Of a stretch of 64,000 nucleotides of DNA, positions 44,178 through 53,077 are shown piece after piece. The DNA is taken from the NCBI RefSeq assembly GCF_900129495.1, contig NZ_FQVX01000002.1, forward strand, positions 1,054,001-1,118,000. Direction: 5' to 3'. The notes beneath the pieces are model-generated. The model made no database searches. It saw nothing but the letters and a program-made list of their open reading frames with translations, and was not told where the DNA came from. Numbering within the stretch: the stretch's first letter is position 1; each line of letters opens with the position of its first letter. A program made the translations under genes and the position numbers. This DNA is from Geodermatophilus nigrescens (GTDB taxonomy: Bacteria > Actinomycetota > Actinomycetes > Mycobacteriales > Geodermatophilaceae).

Positions 44178-44927
44178 TCACTTCTTCGCGATCGAGAAGA
44201 CGACGTCGCCACGACCGCTAGGACAGATGCCACACCGGATACAGGCCGAGCCTTTCTCGGAGATCAATGGGATCCGGTGCCCATTCTCCGGACACGGGTA
44301 ACGCTTGCCGGGCAGGTCGGCCAAGTCCGCCCGGCCGCTGGCGAAGGTCTCAGCCAGATAGGCCCAGTGAACCCAGGAGTGTCGTTGCCGCGCGGCCTTG
44401 GCGGCCTCCAGGTTGTCGGGGTCGACTGAGAGGTAAACCGACAGGTTGGACAACCCGACGAGCGCCGGGAGGACGTCCAGGGCCGCGGGATCGAAGCTGC
44501 GGGTGTAAACCCAGAAATGGACATCCGGGTTGCTCCGGACCACATCCGCCCACGCCTGCGCGTAGTCCCAGGAGAAGAAGTCGCCGTCCCAGTGGATGCG
44601 GAAGTCCCTCGGGACGCTCGCTCCTCTGGCTTCGGCGCGCTCACAGTCGGCTCGGAAGTCGGCGATCATGTCGTTCAAGAGCTGGGCCATTCCTGCTCGA
44701 TCGAGCCACATCAGCTCGGCCAGGTTCGCGGTGAGCACTTCACGCAGGCCCTTGTACAGGTTCTCGAGCTTGCCGGCGTAGCAGACGCGCTGGCAGGTCT
44801 CCGTGGCTCCAGGACAGGAGTAGTCGCGTCCGGCCGGGAGGCCGAAACTGTTGGCGATCTTGGCTGTCTTGCCGTTCGGCGACGGCAGGTTGGTCACCTT
44901 GCGGTCCGCGGACCGCCTGAGGCTCAC
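44178..44927 (-). CDS. Gp88-like cysteine-rich protein
   Basis: A 249-aa protein; GTG 44927. The N-terminus has TNLPSPNGKTAKIANSFGLPAG followed by C38-x6-C45-x3-C49, and the C-terminus has YPCPENGHRIPL and C229-x2-C232-x2-C235-PSG. Between them lie RIHWDGDFFSWDYAQAW and a VHFWVYTRSFD strand. This pattern matches the phage-derived gene product 88 family, proteins of unknown function from mycobacteriophages and actinobacteria. The cysteine triplets could hold an iron-sulfur cluster. Its place beside DISARM suggests mobile-element or phage ancestry. Confidence 0.72.
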   Translation of the reverse strand: MSLRRSADRKVTNLPSPNGKTAKIANSFGLPAGRDYSCPGATETCQRVCYAGKLENLYKGLREVLTANLAELMWLDRAGMAQLLNDMIADFRADCERAEARGASVPRDFRIHWDGDFFSWDYAQAWADVVRSNPDVHFWVYTRSFDPAALDVLPALVGLSNLSVYLSVDPDNLEAAKAARQRHSWVHWAYLAETFASGRADLADLPGKRYPCPENGHRIPLISEKGSACIRCGICPSGRGDVVFSIAKK

Positions 44928-45314
44928 TCGGCACCCGGCCGAGACAGTCGAGCATGACTTTCAGCTCGAGGACCAGTGGCGTGTGTATCGGTATGGGCGG
45001 ATCGGGCCCGTGAGTGCTGTTGCTGCTGGAGACGGGTCTCGGCCGCTGCCGCCGTTCGGCTTTCACCGAGCCCTAGCTCGCTCCACCAGGTCGCGCTCCC
45101 ATACGACCCGCCCTGGTCAACATCTCATGGCGACCTCCTCGGCGGTGCACGTGGAGGTTCGGAGTCTCGAGCGGCAAGGGGAAGGCCCCCTTGAACGAGG
45201 ACGCGCCGATGCACGAGCGACCGAACTGCGGGCACATGGCTGCTCACCGGCCGCAGCCCTGGTGCGGAGCACGCGCACCGGTTCGGGCCAGGACGTCGCG
45301 TCAGCCGGAGGCGG
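44928..45314. other. 387-bp region without a recognised gene
   Basis: Both flanking genes are on the minus strand, so this gap holds the 3' end of the two-gene cassette unit and the upstream region of the Gp88-like gene. Short open frames exist on both strands, but none has a ribosome site together with plausible protein composition. No repeat, transposase fragment, RNA gene or clear hairpin was found. It may be the scar of a lost gene. Confidence 0.35.
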
Positions 45315-46802
45315 TCATACGCCACCCAGGTCGAGAACGAGCGTGAAGCCCCGGTCCTGCATCAACGCGTCGAATTCCGCCATCGAGGCGAACACCGGCG
45401 TCCCCAAGTACGTGTGCGTGAGGTCCGCCAGGTCGGCGAGGACGTCGTCCGGCCTGCCTATGCCCAGGGCTGTCTGGATCGCGTCCAGCCGAGGCAGCAC
45501 CAGGCGGCGGAAGCCCACGTCGTAGACCGCCAGAGCTGTCTCCACCTCGCGGAGCTCCTCTGCGGCAGCTGCCTGGATCTCCGCAGTGTGACGCAGCAGC
45601 GCCTCGTACTCGGCGTCCCACGCGGCCGATCTGTCGCGGGCCGTGACCGCCAGCCGCAGGCCCTGGACCAACATGACGGCTCCGTACTGGCCGACCACCC
45701 GGCCGATCAGCGCCCCCACAACCGGGACGGGGATAACCGACTGGCCCACCGCGGCACAAGCCAATCCGGCGAGGTCCTTGGTCAGGGTCTCCGCCGCCGC
45801 CCAAGCCGCAGCGTCGGCGGTCAGCCGACCCGTGGCGACGCCATGCGCGATGCCGGCCAGGTCGAACACGGCTCTACCCAGGACGTGGTCGAATCCGCCG
45901 TCGACCACGGCACCGACCCAGGAGCCGGCTCCTGCCTCCGCCGCGTGCTGCGCAGCGCTGGCAATGCCTTCGCTGAGACAGGCGACGGTTCCGGCCTTGA
46001 GCGCGCTCTGCGCCGCTCGGCGGGCCACCTCGGGCCAGGGGATGCCCTCGCGTGTTCCCGCCTGAACGTAGGAGGTCGCGACCTCAACCAGGCCGGTCGT
46101 GAGCCCGGCCGTCAGTGCTGCCGCACCGCCGGCGTGCGCGATGTCGCGCAGCTGTTGGGACCTAATCAACGACTGCAGGTATGCCTGCGGGTCACGCGCC
46201 GCACTTGCGACGTCGCCGGTGCCCACCGGGGTCGAGGAGACGTTCCCGCTGACGACCCGGTCGGTGAGCCGCTCGCGGACGTCCGCATACCGCGCATGGA
46301 GCTGTCCCTCGGGCATCGCGAGTCGCCGGTCGAGCAGGTCCTGAGTCTCGGTCAGGTGGTCCCTCGGTACCAGGAGCTGCATCTCCCCGTACTTGTCCGC
46401 GGTGAGTCCGTCCGTCGACGCCAGACGTCGCGCCGCTCCACTGACGACCTTCGCCTGCACCTCACTCAGCACTTCCCCCGAAGGGCCATGGACCCGGAGG
46501 TCAGCAGCAGCGTGCGGCTCGCCGAGCCACGTCGTGACGCGGAGCCGCGCTGCCTCGTTCTGAGCTACCGCCTTGAGGTTGTACGAGAGTTCGTGCATCC
46601 ACTCGAAGACGTGTCCCTGCCGTTGAGCCTGCCCCAGCGCTCCGAATCGCTCGGCCATGCGCGCTGCGACCTCGCGCTGTTGCAGCAGCAAGGCGAGCTG
46701 CCGCCGACCCACCTGAGTAGCCGCGTGAGCAGCGGCTCGAGCGGCTTCCTCCTGAACTGCTTCCGCGAGCGCTGGCCGACCCTCGAAAGGTGATCCGCTC
46801 AT
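45315..46802 (-). CDS. putative nuclease-like membrane protein, second gene of an unrecognised two-gene cassette
   Basis: A 495-aa protein; ATG 46802 overlaps the upstream stop (ATGA). The N-terminal 150 residues contain HVFEWMHE (E67, E71), ADLRV (D101) and LSEVQAKVV (E114, Q116, K118), a spacing that resembles a PD-(D/E)xK core. EMQLLVPRDHLTE follows. Residues about 225-395 carry several Gly/Ala-rich hydrophobic stretches (GGAAALTAGLTTGLVEVA, VIPVPVVGALIGRVVGQYG) suggesting membrane insertion. The remaining 100 residues are soluble and helical. No characterised family was recognised. Coupling to a glycine-zipper membrane protein, inside a defence island, suggests an anti-phage or toxin-like role; this is inference. 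Confidence 0.7.
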   Translation of the reverse strand: MSGSPFEGRPALAEAVQEEAARAAAHAATQVGRRQLALLLQQREVAARMAERFGALGQAQRQGHVFEWMHELSYNLKAVAQNEAARLRVTTWLGEPHAAADLRVHGPSGEVLSEVQAKVVSGAARRLASTDGLTADKYGEMQLLVPRDHLTETQDLLDRRLAMPEGQLHARYADVRERLTDRVVSGNVSSTPVGTGDVASAARDPQAYLQSLIRSQQLRDIAHAGGAAALTAGLTTGLVEVATSYVQAGTREGIPWPEVARRAAQSALKAGTVACLSEGIASAAQHAAEAGAGSWVGAVVDGGFDHVLGRAVFDLAGIAHGVATGRLTADAAAWAAAETLTKDLAGLACAAVGQSVIPVPVVGALIGRVVGQYGAVMLVQGLRLAVTARDRSAAWDAEYEALLRHTAEIQAAAAEELREVETALAVYDVGFRRLVLPRLDAIQTALGIGRPDDVLADLADLTHTYLGTPVFASMAEFDALMQDRGFTLVLDLGGV

Positions 46803-47725
46803 GCAGCCAGGCGGTCGGCGAGCTTGGTGGCGGCGGTGATGGTCCTGTCGGACATCGCCGTCACACGCCCGTCCTCGTCGACGATCGGGCAGGCAATGAC
46901 GGCGGCCATGGCCTGGGCCACACCCGCGAGTTCAGCCACGAGCGCCCGCTGCGCTGGCGTGTAGGCGGCGTAGTCATCGTTCGTGTCGATGAGCGCGGTG
47001 AGCTTCTTGAGCTGCGGACGCCCACAGGCGCCGAGCGCGCGGACCACCCGGCACGTGTCTTTGATGCGCTTGACGGCTGCGTCGACTTTCGCGACCTGGA
47101 CGGCCATCTCACTCTTGGCGACCTCCAGCTCCTGCTGGACCTTGACCTGCTGCTGGTAGGCCTCCTCGCCCTTCCACCACATGACGCCGTAGGCGATCAG
47201 GACCGCCGGCGCAGCCACCACGCCGGCGAGTACTGCGGTACCGCCCGCGACGCCGAGCCCGCCGGCCGCGAGGGATCCACCGCCGAGCCATGCGAGCGTC
47301 GCGCTCGTCGCCGCAGCTCCGCTCAACGCAGAGATGGCAGTTCCCGTCGAGGCAGCTGCCAGCGCGCCGACGGCAGCAAAGGTCAATCCCCCGGCCGCTG
47401 CCCCGGCGGCACTGCCGCCTGCCAGAGCAGCCAGTCCGTCCACGGCCTTGAAGCCGACGTCGCGCAGTTTGACGTCCATGGCCTTCAGCTCGGGCACCGC
47501 CGTGATGGTAGGGAGATCGCTGAGCTCGACGTTGCGCAGGCGGGCGAACTGGGCGGCGAACGGGCTGAGGTAGGTGTCGAACCCCTTCCTGTAGGCCGCG
47601 TCCAGCCTCATCTGGGCTCCGGCTGCCTGCTGCTCCGCCTCCTCCTTGGTGGCCAGAAGCTCCTCGTATGCCTTCTGGTTCTCCTCCGCGAGGCCCTTCG
47701 CGTCGAACATCGGAAACAGCCGCAC
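46799..47725 (-). CDS. glycine-zipper membrane protein, first gene of an unrecognised two-gene cassette
   Basis: A 308-aa protein. GTG 47725 is chosen because AGGAG lies upstream; an in-frame ATG at 47773 would add 16 unlikely residues. Residues 8-50 are a charged coiled coil (LAEENQKAYEELLATKEEAEQ). Residues about 98-182 are an unbroken Gly/Ala/Ser-rich hydrophobic block (LAGGSAAGAAAGGLTFAAVG, AGGLGVAGGTAVLAGVVAAP) able to form several glycine-zipper helices. A second coiled coil follows (YQQQVKVQQELEVAKSEMAVQVAKVDAA). The layout resembles pore-forming or membrane-deforming proteins. It overlaps the next gene by 4 nt, so the two are made together. Family unknown. Confidence 0.7.
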   Translation of the reverse strand: MRLFPMFDAKGLAEENQKAYEELLATKEEAEQQAAGAQMRLDAAYRKGFDTYLSPFAAQFARLRNVELSDLPTITAVPELKAMDVKLRDVGFKAVDGLAALAGGSAAGAAAGGLTFAAVGALAAASTGTAISALSGAAATSATLAWLGGGSLAAGGLGVAGGTAVLAGVVAAPAVLIAYGVMWWKGEEAYQQQVKVQQELEVAKSEMAVQVAKVDAAVKRIKDTCRVVRALGACGRPQLKKLTALIDTNDDYAAYTPAQRALVAELAGVAQAMAAVIACPIVDEDGRVTAMSDRTITAATKLADRLAA

Positions 47726-47789
47726 GGAGCACTCTCCTGTCGTCGGGGACCAGCAGACGCCAGAGGCTCGCATGGACGACCGACAACAG

Positions 47790-47817
47790 AGCGTAGGCGG
47801 ACCGTGTCGTAACGCAA
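47790..47817 (-). promoter_or_regulatory. candidate promoter of the two-gene cassette
   Basis: On the minus strand TTGCGT (47817-47812) and TACGCT (47795-47790) are separated by 16 nt, close to a housekeeping sigma factor promoter. It would give a leader of about 58 nt to the GTG at 47725. Confidence 0.42.
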
Positions 47818-47878
47818 TCGAGTGAGGGGCCCCGGGCGAGTCACAGCGCGGGGCCAGCTGGTCGTGCAGCCAACCGGG

Positions 47879-48805
47879 CTAGAGCCGTGTGAACACGCCG
47901 CCCCGGAGAACGATCACAGTGATATCGCACTCCGCAAGCAGCTCACGGAGGTCCGAGCTGGGGTCCTCAGGAAAGAGGACCGCCATGCTCGGGTTGCTCC
48001 CGATGTGGCGGCGATAGTCCAGGAGCTGGCCGATCGCAGTGCGGACGTCGTCGCGCCCTGCGCTGCCCTTCGCCTCGATGACGAGGTCGTCCACAGCGTC
48101 ATAGGCGTCGCACTCGATCGAGTCCCCGTCCGGCAAGCGAACACGCTGACGAGTGAGCGGGTGCGGATGCTGTCGCTCAAATGCCTGGAGCAGGCGCGCC
48201 TCGCGGAATGCCAGCTTCCGTTCCGTCGTCCCGACCTCGTAGTCGGTGTCTGAAGGGGGGAGGCCGACGCGCCTGCTGGTCACGACGACCTCGTCGGTTC
48301 TCGGGCGACTCGTGGATCCTGCTCCCGGGAAATGCCGTACGAGTGCGTCCCACTGCACATCGGTGAGCGATAAAGGATTGGCCGCCGCAGGCACACGCAG
48401 GATCAAGGCGTCGGCGAAGTCCGGGTCTGCAGCCAACTCGCTCTTGTAGATGGGCGACTCGAAAAAGTAGCCCTCGGTCGCGAGTTCGACGTCCCAGACG
48501 GGTCCCTCGGGTGGTGTCTCCCAGTAGCCGCCTCCGGCGTACCCCGGCCCCTGCGGTTGACCGACGACCTTGCCGAAGGCGTACACGCCGGCCTCTGGTC
48601 CGGTGACCCACAAGGCGAAGTCGTCACCGGGACCGATCTGGTCGATGCGCCGGCTGATCGTCCAGGAGTTGAGCTCGGTGTCCTCCTTCTCCCACCACTC
48701 CCATACGTTCCACACCTGCGGGTTGGACTTGAGGATCCAGTGCGATGGCAAGGAGCTCTCCCACTCTTCGGTGCCCGCTGTCGGGCCGGACGGAGGGATG
48801 TCCAA
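47879..48805 (-). CDS. EVE-domain protein fused to PD-(D/E)xK nuclease, putative modification-dependent restriction enzyme
   Basis: A 308-aa protein, TTG 48805 (start uncertain; the conserved part begins about 20 residues later). Residues about 20-150 form an EVE/PUA-like domain: HWILKSNPQVWNVWEWW, then SRRIDQIGPGDDFALWVTG and GVYAFGKVVG. EVE domains bind modified bases in DNA or RNA. After a linker, residues about 215-300 form a nuclease-like core: SIECDAYDAVDDLVIEAKGS (acidic residue, then E-A-K) followed by VRTAIGQLLDYRRHI, the usual helix with a conserved Gln. The fusion is a single-protein version of type IV restriction, likely cutting DNA with modified cytosines. The modification recognised cannot be read from sequence. 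Confidence 0.8.
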   Translation of the reverse strand: MDIPPSGPTAGTEEWESSLPSHWILKSNPQVWNVWEWWEKEDTELNSWTISRRIDQIGPGDDFALWVTGPEAGVYAFGKVVGQPQGPGYAGGGYWETPPEGPVWDVELATEGYFFESPIYKSELAADPDFADALILRVPAAANPLSLTDVQWDALVRHFPGAGSTSRPRTDEVVVTSRRVGLPPSDTDYEVGTTERKLAFREARLLQAFERQHPHPLTRQRVRLPDGDSIECDAYDAVDDLVIEAKGSAGRDDVRTAIGQLLDYRRHIGSNPSMAVLFPEDPSSDLRELLAECDITVIVLRGGVFTRL

Positions 48806-48872
48806 CCGTTCCGCCAGCAGTAGACGCTGATGCTGTGCGTCTGGCAGTACGCGTAGCGCGAGGCGCCCGCGT

Positions 48873-49382
48873 TCAGTCCGTCGTCGTAGCCCTCGTCGTA
48901 GCCGGCAGCTTCTCCGTCTCGGTAGCCGTCGCTGTAGCCAGCCGCCTCGCCGGCGGCTTGGCCGTCGAGCTGACCTTCCGCATAGCCCTGGCTACGCCAG
49001 CCGCGTAGCCCTCCTCGTAGCCTGCGCTGCGACCGTCGGCGACCCCGGACGGGTATGCAAACTCGGCACCTGCGTTGTATGCGCTCAGCGTGGCCTCAGC
49101 CAGCTCGCGGTCGTGTTGCTGCCCCAATGATGTTTTTGCCTGGCTCCTGCCGGCAGTGACGCCCGCGGCCCTGCCCTCTGCAACTCCCTCGGACCTGGCC
49201 TGTTCGACGAGGTCGGCAGTCGCGTCCGCGTCTGTCTGCCCAGAGATGAAGGCGAGGACCGCGAGCGCGGTCATGGCGACACTGATGCAGCTCAGGACGA
49301 CAAGCGCGAGCCGGCGTCGCCGAGGAGGTGCCGGGCTCCTGACCACGGTTGCGGACTCTGCATCGACAGGGCTGGTCGTCAC
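48873..49382 (-). CDS. membrane protein with G-Y repeats, C-terminus apparently frameshifted
   Basis: GTG 49382 with GGAGAGG upstream is the best start; the frame ends at 48873 (169 aa). A basic Pro/Arg stretch and one transmembrane helix (RLALVVLSCISVAMTALAVLAF) come first, then a helical region and repeats such as GVADGRSAGYEEGYAAG. At about 48988-48992 the repeats leave this frame. The neighbouring frame continues with QGYAEGQLDGQAAGEAAGYS, DGYRDGEAAGYDEGYDDG and AYCQ as far as about 48825, clearly the same protein. Adding one C at this site (GTAGCC-CAGGGC) would rejoin the two parts. The joined frame has no stop before it runs into the EVE gene. Function is unknown. Confidence 0.6.
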   Translation of the reverse strand: MTTSPVDAESATVVRSPAPPRRRRLALVVLSCISVAMTALAVLAFISGQTDADATADLVEQARSEGVAEGRAAGVTAGRSQAKTSLGQQHDRELAEATLSAYNAGAEFAYPSGVADGRSAGYEEGYAAGVARAMRKVSSTAKPPARRLATATATETEKLPATTRATTTD

Positions 49383-49515
49383 GCCGATCCTCTCCAGGGG
49401 ACGGTGAGTCACCTCCCGATCAAGAGATGAGTAGCAAGCCCGCGATCCCATGAACCCTCGACGCACCGCACGCCACCCTGGATGAGACATGCGAAGCGCG
49501 ACCGGAGCACCGTCC

Positions 49516-50760
49516 CTACGCCGGTAGGTCCTCGGTCCCCACGATGTGCAGGACGCCGCGGCCGCGCTCCTTGGCGCCGTACATCGCCCGGTCCGCCAGC
49601 AAGAGCACCTCGTCCAGCGTCGTCCCGGGCGCGGCCATCGCCAGCCCGATCGAGGCCGACACCCGCACCGTCCGCCGTCCCACCTCGACCTCGTCCACCA
49701 GCACGGCGGCCAGCCCGTGCCCGATCGCTTCGGCCGCGGCGGCGGATACCCCGGGCAGGACCGCCACGAACTCGTCCCCGCCCAGCCGGCCGACCACCGC
49801 CCCCGGCAGTTCCCGCTCCACGTGCCGGCGGAGCCGGTCGGCGAGGCGGACGAGCAGCTGGTCCCCCACCGCGTGCCCGCCGCGGTCGTTGACCTCCTTG
49901 AACCGGTCGACGTCCACGAACAGCACCGCTCCCCCGACCGCCAGCGCCGCGCGGCCGGTGTCGAGGAGGTGGCTGCGGTTGGCCAGCCCGGTCAGCGGGT
50001 CCTGCCGCGCCGACCGCAGCAGCGCCTGCTTCCACCCGTCGGCCTTGGTCGCCACCGCGGTCAGCCGGTCCACCGTCTCGTGCAGCCGCCGCGACTGCTC
50101 GTCATCCGCCTCGGGAGCCAGCGAAGCCGTCGACGACGCCAGCGTGTCCAGCACCGCCTCCAGCGGCAGCCCGGCCGCCACCGCCTCCAGCGTCCGCCCC
50201 TGCGCCGCCAGCAGCCCCTTGTCCCAGCAGTGCGCGGCCACCTGCCGCCGCAGCGACAGCACGCCGCGCACCAGCCGGACCTGGTTCTCCAGCAGCGCCT
50301 GCTCCGCCTGCGAGAACGCGCGCGGCTCGTCGTCGAAGACGCCGAGCGAGCCGAGGACGAAGCCGTCCTCGTCGACCAGCGGCACCCCGAGGTAGGACCG
50401 GATCGCGCCGGCCGCCACCGCCGGGTTGTCGCGGAACACCGGGTGGTCGAGCGCGTCGGCAACCTGCAGCGGCTCCCGCAGCGCCACCACGTACGCGCAG
50501 AACGACAGCTCGTCGGGCACGTGCGAGTACGGCGCCCCGGCCCCCTTCTCGGCCGGGTAGCACTGCTCGTCCGGGCCGACCAGGTTGATCATCGCGATCG
50601 GCGCCTCCACCGTCTGCGCCATGTAGGCGACGACGGCGTCGAGGTCGGCGACGCCCGCGTGCCCGCCCAGCCGGTAGCTGCCGACCGCGGCCAGCCGCGC
50701 GGGCTCCGCGACGGCGGCGCGCGGGGAGGGCAGGACGGGCGTCTCGACGGCGGCGCTCAC
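49516..50760 (-). CDS. GAF-GGDEF diguanylate cyclase
   Basis: A 414-aa protein from GTG 50760. Residues about 20-180 form a GAF sensor domain ([76 protein letters not shown]). A helical linker follows, then a GGDEF domain with [34 protein letters not shown] and the intact [13 protein letters not shown] near residue 326. It should make cyclic di-GMP in the cytoplasm in response to a small ligand or redox cue at the GAF domain. The RxxD inhibitory site five residues before GGDEF is missing, so product feedback may be weak. It is divergent from the acyl-CoA ligase gene. Confidence 0.9.
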   Translation of the reverse strand: MSAAVETPVLPSPRAAVAEPARLAAVGSYRLGGHAGVADLDAVVAYMAQTVEAPIAMINLVGPDEQCYPAEKGAGAPYSHVPDELSFCAYVVALREPLQVADALDHPVFRDNPAVAAGAIRSYLGVPLVDEDGFVLGSLGVFDDEPRAFSQAEQALLENQVRLVRGVLSLRRQVAAHCWDKGLLAAQGRTLEAVAAGLPLEAVLDTLASSTASLAPEADDEQSRRLHETVDRLTAVATKADGWKQALLRSARQDPLTGLANRSHLLDTGRAALAVGGAVLFVDVDRFKEVNDRGGHAVGDQLLVRLADRLRRHVERELPGAVVGRLGGDEFVAVLPGVSAAAAEAIGHGLAAVLVDEVEVGRRTVRVSASIGLAMAAPGTTLDEVLLLADRAMYGAKERGRGVLHIVGTEDLPA

Positions 50761-50888
50761 GCGCGCGCACCCTAGTGGCGCCGCGTCACCCCGGGAACAC
50801 GCCGCGCGCCGCCGCAGGGCCGTCCGCCTCTGGCCCCGCCTCGCCGTCGCCGCCACGATGCGGAGCCTCCACCGGACAGGGAGGTCCC

Positions 50889-52433
50889 GTGTACGTCACC
50901 CAGGGTCTGCACCGCCACGTCCAGCAGCGGCCGCACGAGGTCGCCACCGTCTGCGCCGGCCGCATCCGCACCCACGCCGAGTCCGTCGACCGGATCGCCC
51001 GCCTCGCGGCCGCCCTGCAGGAGCTCGGGATCGGGGACGGCGACCGCGCGGCGATCCTCTCCCTGAACTCCGACCGCTACTCCGAGTTCCTCGCCGCGAC
51101 GCTGTGGGCCGGCGGCGTCGTCGTCCCGGTGAACTTCCGCTGGAGCGTCCCGGAGATCGCCGAGTCGCTCGCCGAGGTGGGTGCCCGGGTGCTCGTCGTC
51201 GACGACGCCCTCGCCGGGTGCGTCGACGGCATCCGCGCGGCCTGCCCCGGTCTGGAGCACGTCGTCCACGCCGGCGACGGCCCGACCCCCGACAGGATGC
51301 TCGCCTTCGAGGACTTGGTCGCGGCGCACGAGCCGGTCGAGGACGCCCGCCGCGGCGGCGACGCACTCGCCGGCGTCTTCTACACCGGCGGCACCACCGG
51401 CCGGTCCAAGGGCGTGATGCTCAGCCACGACAACCTGCTGACGTCGTCCATGGGCTACCTCGCCGGCGTCCCCACCCCGGGCGACCGCGTGTACCTGCAC
51501 GCGGCGCCGATGTTCCACCTCGCCGACTTCTCCGCCTGGGTCGCCGGCTGCGTGGTCGGCGGCACGCAGGTGATGATCCCGGCGTTCGACCCGGTCGCCG
51601 TCCTGGCCGCCGTGCAGGAGCACCGCGTCAGCGACGTCCTGCTGGTGCCCACGATGATCCAGCTGACCGTCGATTCCCCGCGGGTCGACGAGTTCGACCT
51701 GACCAGCCTGCGGCGTGTCCTCTACGGCGCCTCCCCCATGTCCGACGCGCTGCTCGGCCGCGCCATGAAGGGCTTCCCCAACGCCAGCTTCGTGCAGGCC
51801 TACGGCATGACCGAGCTCGCGCCCGTCGCCACCCTGCTCACCCCCGAGGACCACGAGGACGCCGTCCACCGGCGCACCGTCGGGCGTGCCGCGCCGTGCT
51901 GCGAGGTGCGCGTCGTCGGGCCGGACGACGTCGAGCTGCCGCGGGGCGAGGTAGGCGAGATCGTCGTCCGCGGCGGCAACGTCATGCTCGGCTACTGGGA
52001 CCGGCCCGAGGCCACCGCGGAGGCGCTGCACGGCGGCTGGATGCACACCGGCGACGCCGGGTGGATGGACGAGCAGGGCTACGTCTCCCTCACCGACCGC
52101 CTCAAGGACATGATCATCTCCGGCGGGGAGAACGTGTACTCGGTCGAGGTGGAGAGCGTCCTCGCCCAGCACCCGGCGGTGGCCACCTGCGCGGTCATCG
52201 GCGTCCCCGACGAGACGTGGGGCGAGCGCGTGCACGCCGTCGTCGTCCCGGCGTCCGGCGCCACGGTCACGCTCGACGAGCTGCGGGACTTCTGCGCCGA
52301 CCGGCTCGCGGGCTACAAGACGCCGCGGTCGATGGAGGTCGTCGAGGCGCTGCCCCTGTCCGCCGCCGGGAAGGTGCTCAAGCGGGAGCTGCGCGCGCCG
52401 TACTGGGCGGGGCAGGAGCGCGCCGTCCACTGA
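50889..52433 (+). CDS. AMP-dependent acyl-CoA synthetase/ligase
   Basis: A 514-aa protein; GTG 50889 directly after AGGGAGGTCCC. The adenylate-forming enzyme motifs are intact: [16 protein letters not shown] (P-loop, near residue 165), [44 protein letters not shown] and the catalytic Lys in [13 protein letters not shown]. It activates a carboxylic acid as acyl-AMP and transfers it to CoA. The closest groups are long-chain fatty acid and 4-coumarate-like ligases; the substrate is not determined. An enoyl-CoA hydratase lies 5 kb away, but no operon joins them. Confidence 0.9.
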   Translation: MYVTQGLHRHVQQRPHEVATVCAGRIRTHAESVDRIARLAAALQELGIGDGDRAAILSLNSDRYSEFLAATLWAGGVVVPVNFRWSVPEIAESLAEVGARVLVVDDALAGCVDGIRAACPGLEHVVHAGDGPTPDRMLAFEDLVAAHEPVEDARRGGDALAGVFYTGGTTGRSKGVMLSHDNLLTSSMGYLAGVPTPGDRVYLHAAPMFHLADFSAWVAGCVVGGTQVMIPAFDPVAVLAAVQEHRVSDVLLVPTMIQLTVDSPRVDEFDLTSLRRVLYGASPMSDALLGRAMKGFPNASFVQAYGMTELAPVATLLTPEDHEDAVHRRTVGRAAPCCEVRVVGPDDVELPRGEVGEIVVRGGNVMLGYWDRPEATAEALHGGWMHTGDAGWMDEQGYVSLTDRLKDMIISGGENVYSVEVESVLAQHPAVATCAVIGVPDETWGERVHAVVVPASGATVTLDELRDFCADRLAGYKTPRSMEVVEALPLSAAGKVLKRELRAPYWAGQERAVH

Positions 52434-52526
52434 GGTCCGCGCTCCGGGGGCGGAAGTCCCTGGTCCGGGACGTCGGCCCGAGGAGCATCGGGGACGTCGG
52501 GATCGCAAGCGGAAGGAGCTGCTGCC

Positions 52527-52988
52527 ATGACCCAGACCACGGGTTCGACGGTCTCGAAGGAGCGGGCGCGGGAGGCGATGATCCGCTTCATGGCGGCCTG
52601 GGAGCAGGGGGACATGTCCGCCGTCGACGAGGTGTTCGCCGAGGACCTCGTCTACCACGGTCCCCCGTTCCCGGACATGGGCCGCGACGGGCTGCGGGAC
52701 TTCGTCGCCGCCTTCCGCTCGGGCTTCTCCGGCATCCACGTCCAGGTGCACGAGCACGTCGTCGACGGGACCACCTCCGTGCACCGCTGGACGGCCGAGG
52801 CCGACCTCTCCGGGACGACGCCGCTGCTCCCGGGGGTGGAGCCGACCGGGAACCACGCGTCCGCGGACGGCGCGCACGTCCTGCACTGGACCGGGGACAG
52901 GGTGTCCGAGGCCTGGCACATCGGTGACTGGCTCGGCTGGCTGACGAAGGCCGGCGTGCTCCCGCCCGCGCCGGGTATGGGCGGCTGA
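52527..52988 (+). CDS. SnoaL-like / NTF2-fold protein
   Basis: A 153-aa protein; ATG 52527 with GGAAGGAG upstream. The NTF2-like pattern is clear: AMIRFMAAWEQGDMSAVDEVFAEDLVYHGPPFPDMGRDGLRDFVAAFRSGF, then VDGTTSVHRWTAEADLSG and a final SEAWHIGDWLGWLTKAGVL. This matches SnoaL-like polyketide/ester cyclases and ketosteroid-isomerase relatives, many of which have no known reaction. It lies 93 nt after the acyl-CoA ligase gene on the same strand and may share its transcript. Confidence 0.8.
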   Translation: MTQTTGSTVSKERAREAMIRFMAAWEQGDMSAVDEVFAEDLVYHGPPFPDMGRDGLRDFVAAFRSGFSGIHVQVHEHVVDGTTSVHRWTAEADLSGTTPLLPGVEPTGNHASADGAHVLHWTGDRVSEAWHIGDWLGWLTKAGVLPPAPGMGG

Positions 52989-53003
52989 GCCCTCGACGGC
53001 CAC

Positions 53004-53025
53004 TTCGGGTGGGTTGTCCACAGGC
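53004..53025 (+). promoter_or_regulatory. conserved element with DnaA box TTGTCCACA
   Basis: TTCGGGTGGGTTGTCC followed by ACAGG contains TTGTCCACA (53014-53022), the actinobacterial DnaA-box consensus. The same element, with one substitution, stands before the gene at 60997. It lies 52 nt before the ATG at 53078. Confidence 0.5.
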
Positions 53026-53063
53026 ACTCTCCGGATCGGACGGATCGTGTCGGCAGACGTTCC

Positions 53064-53069
53064 TAGCGT
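53064..53069 (+). promoter_or_regulatory. TAGCGT -10 element before ATG 53078
   Basis: TAGCGT ends 8 nt before the ATG and there is no Shine-Dalgarno site, so the mRNA is probably leaderless. The conserved DnaA-box element lies about 38 nt further upstream. Confidence 0.5.
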
Positions 53070-53077
53070 CCGCCGGC

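Noticed and set aside
48826-48990. Short tandem repeats that might be a CRISPR array
   Set aside because: The repeats are in-register codons for a G-Y-x-x-G protein motif, not identical direct repeats with unique spacers.
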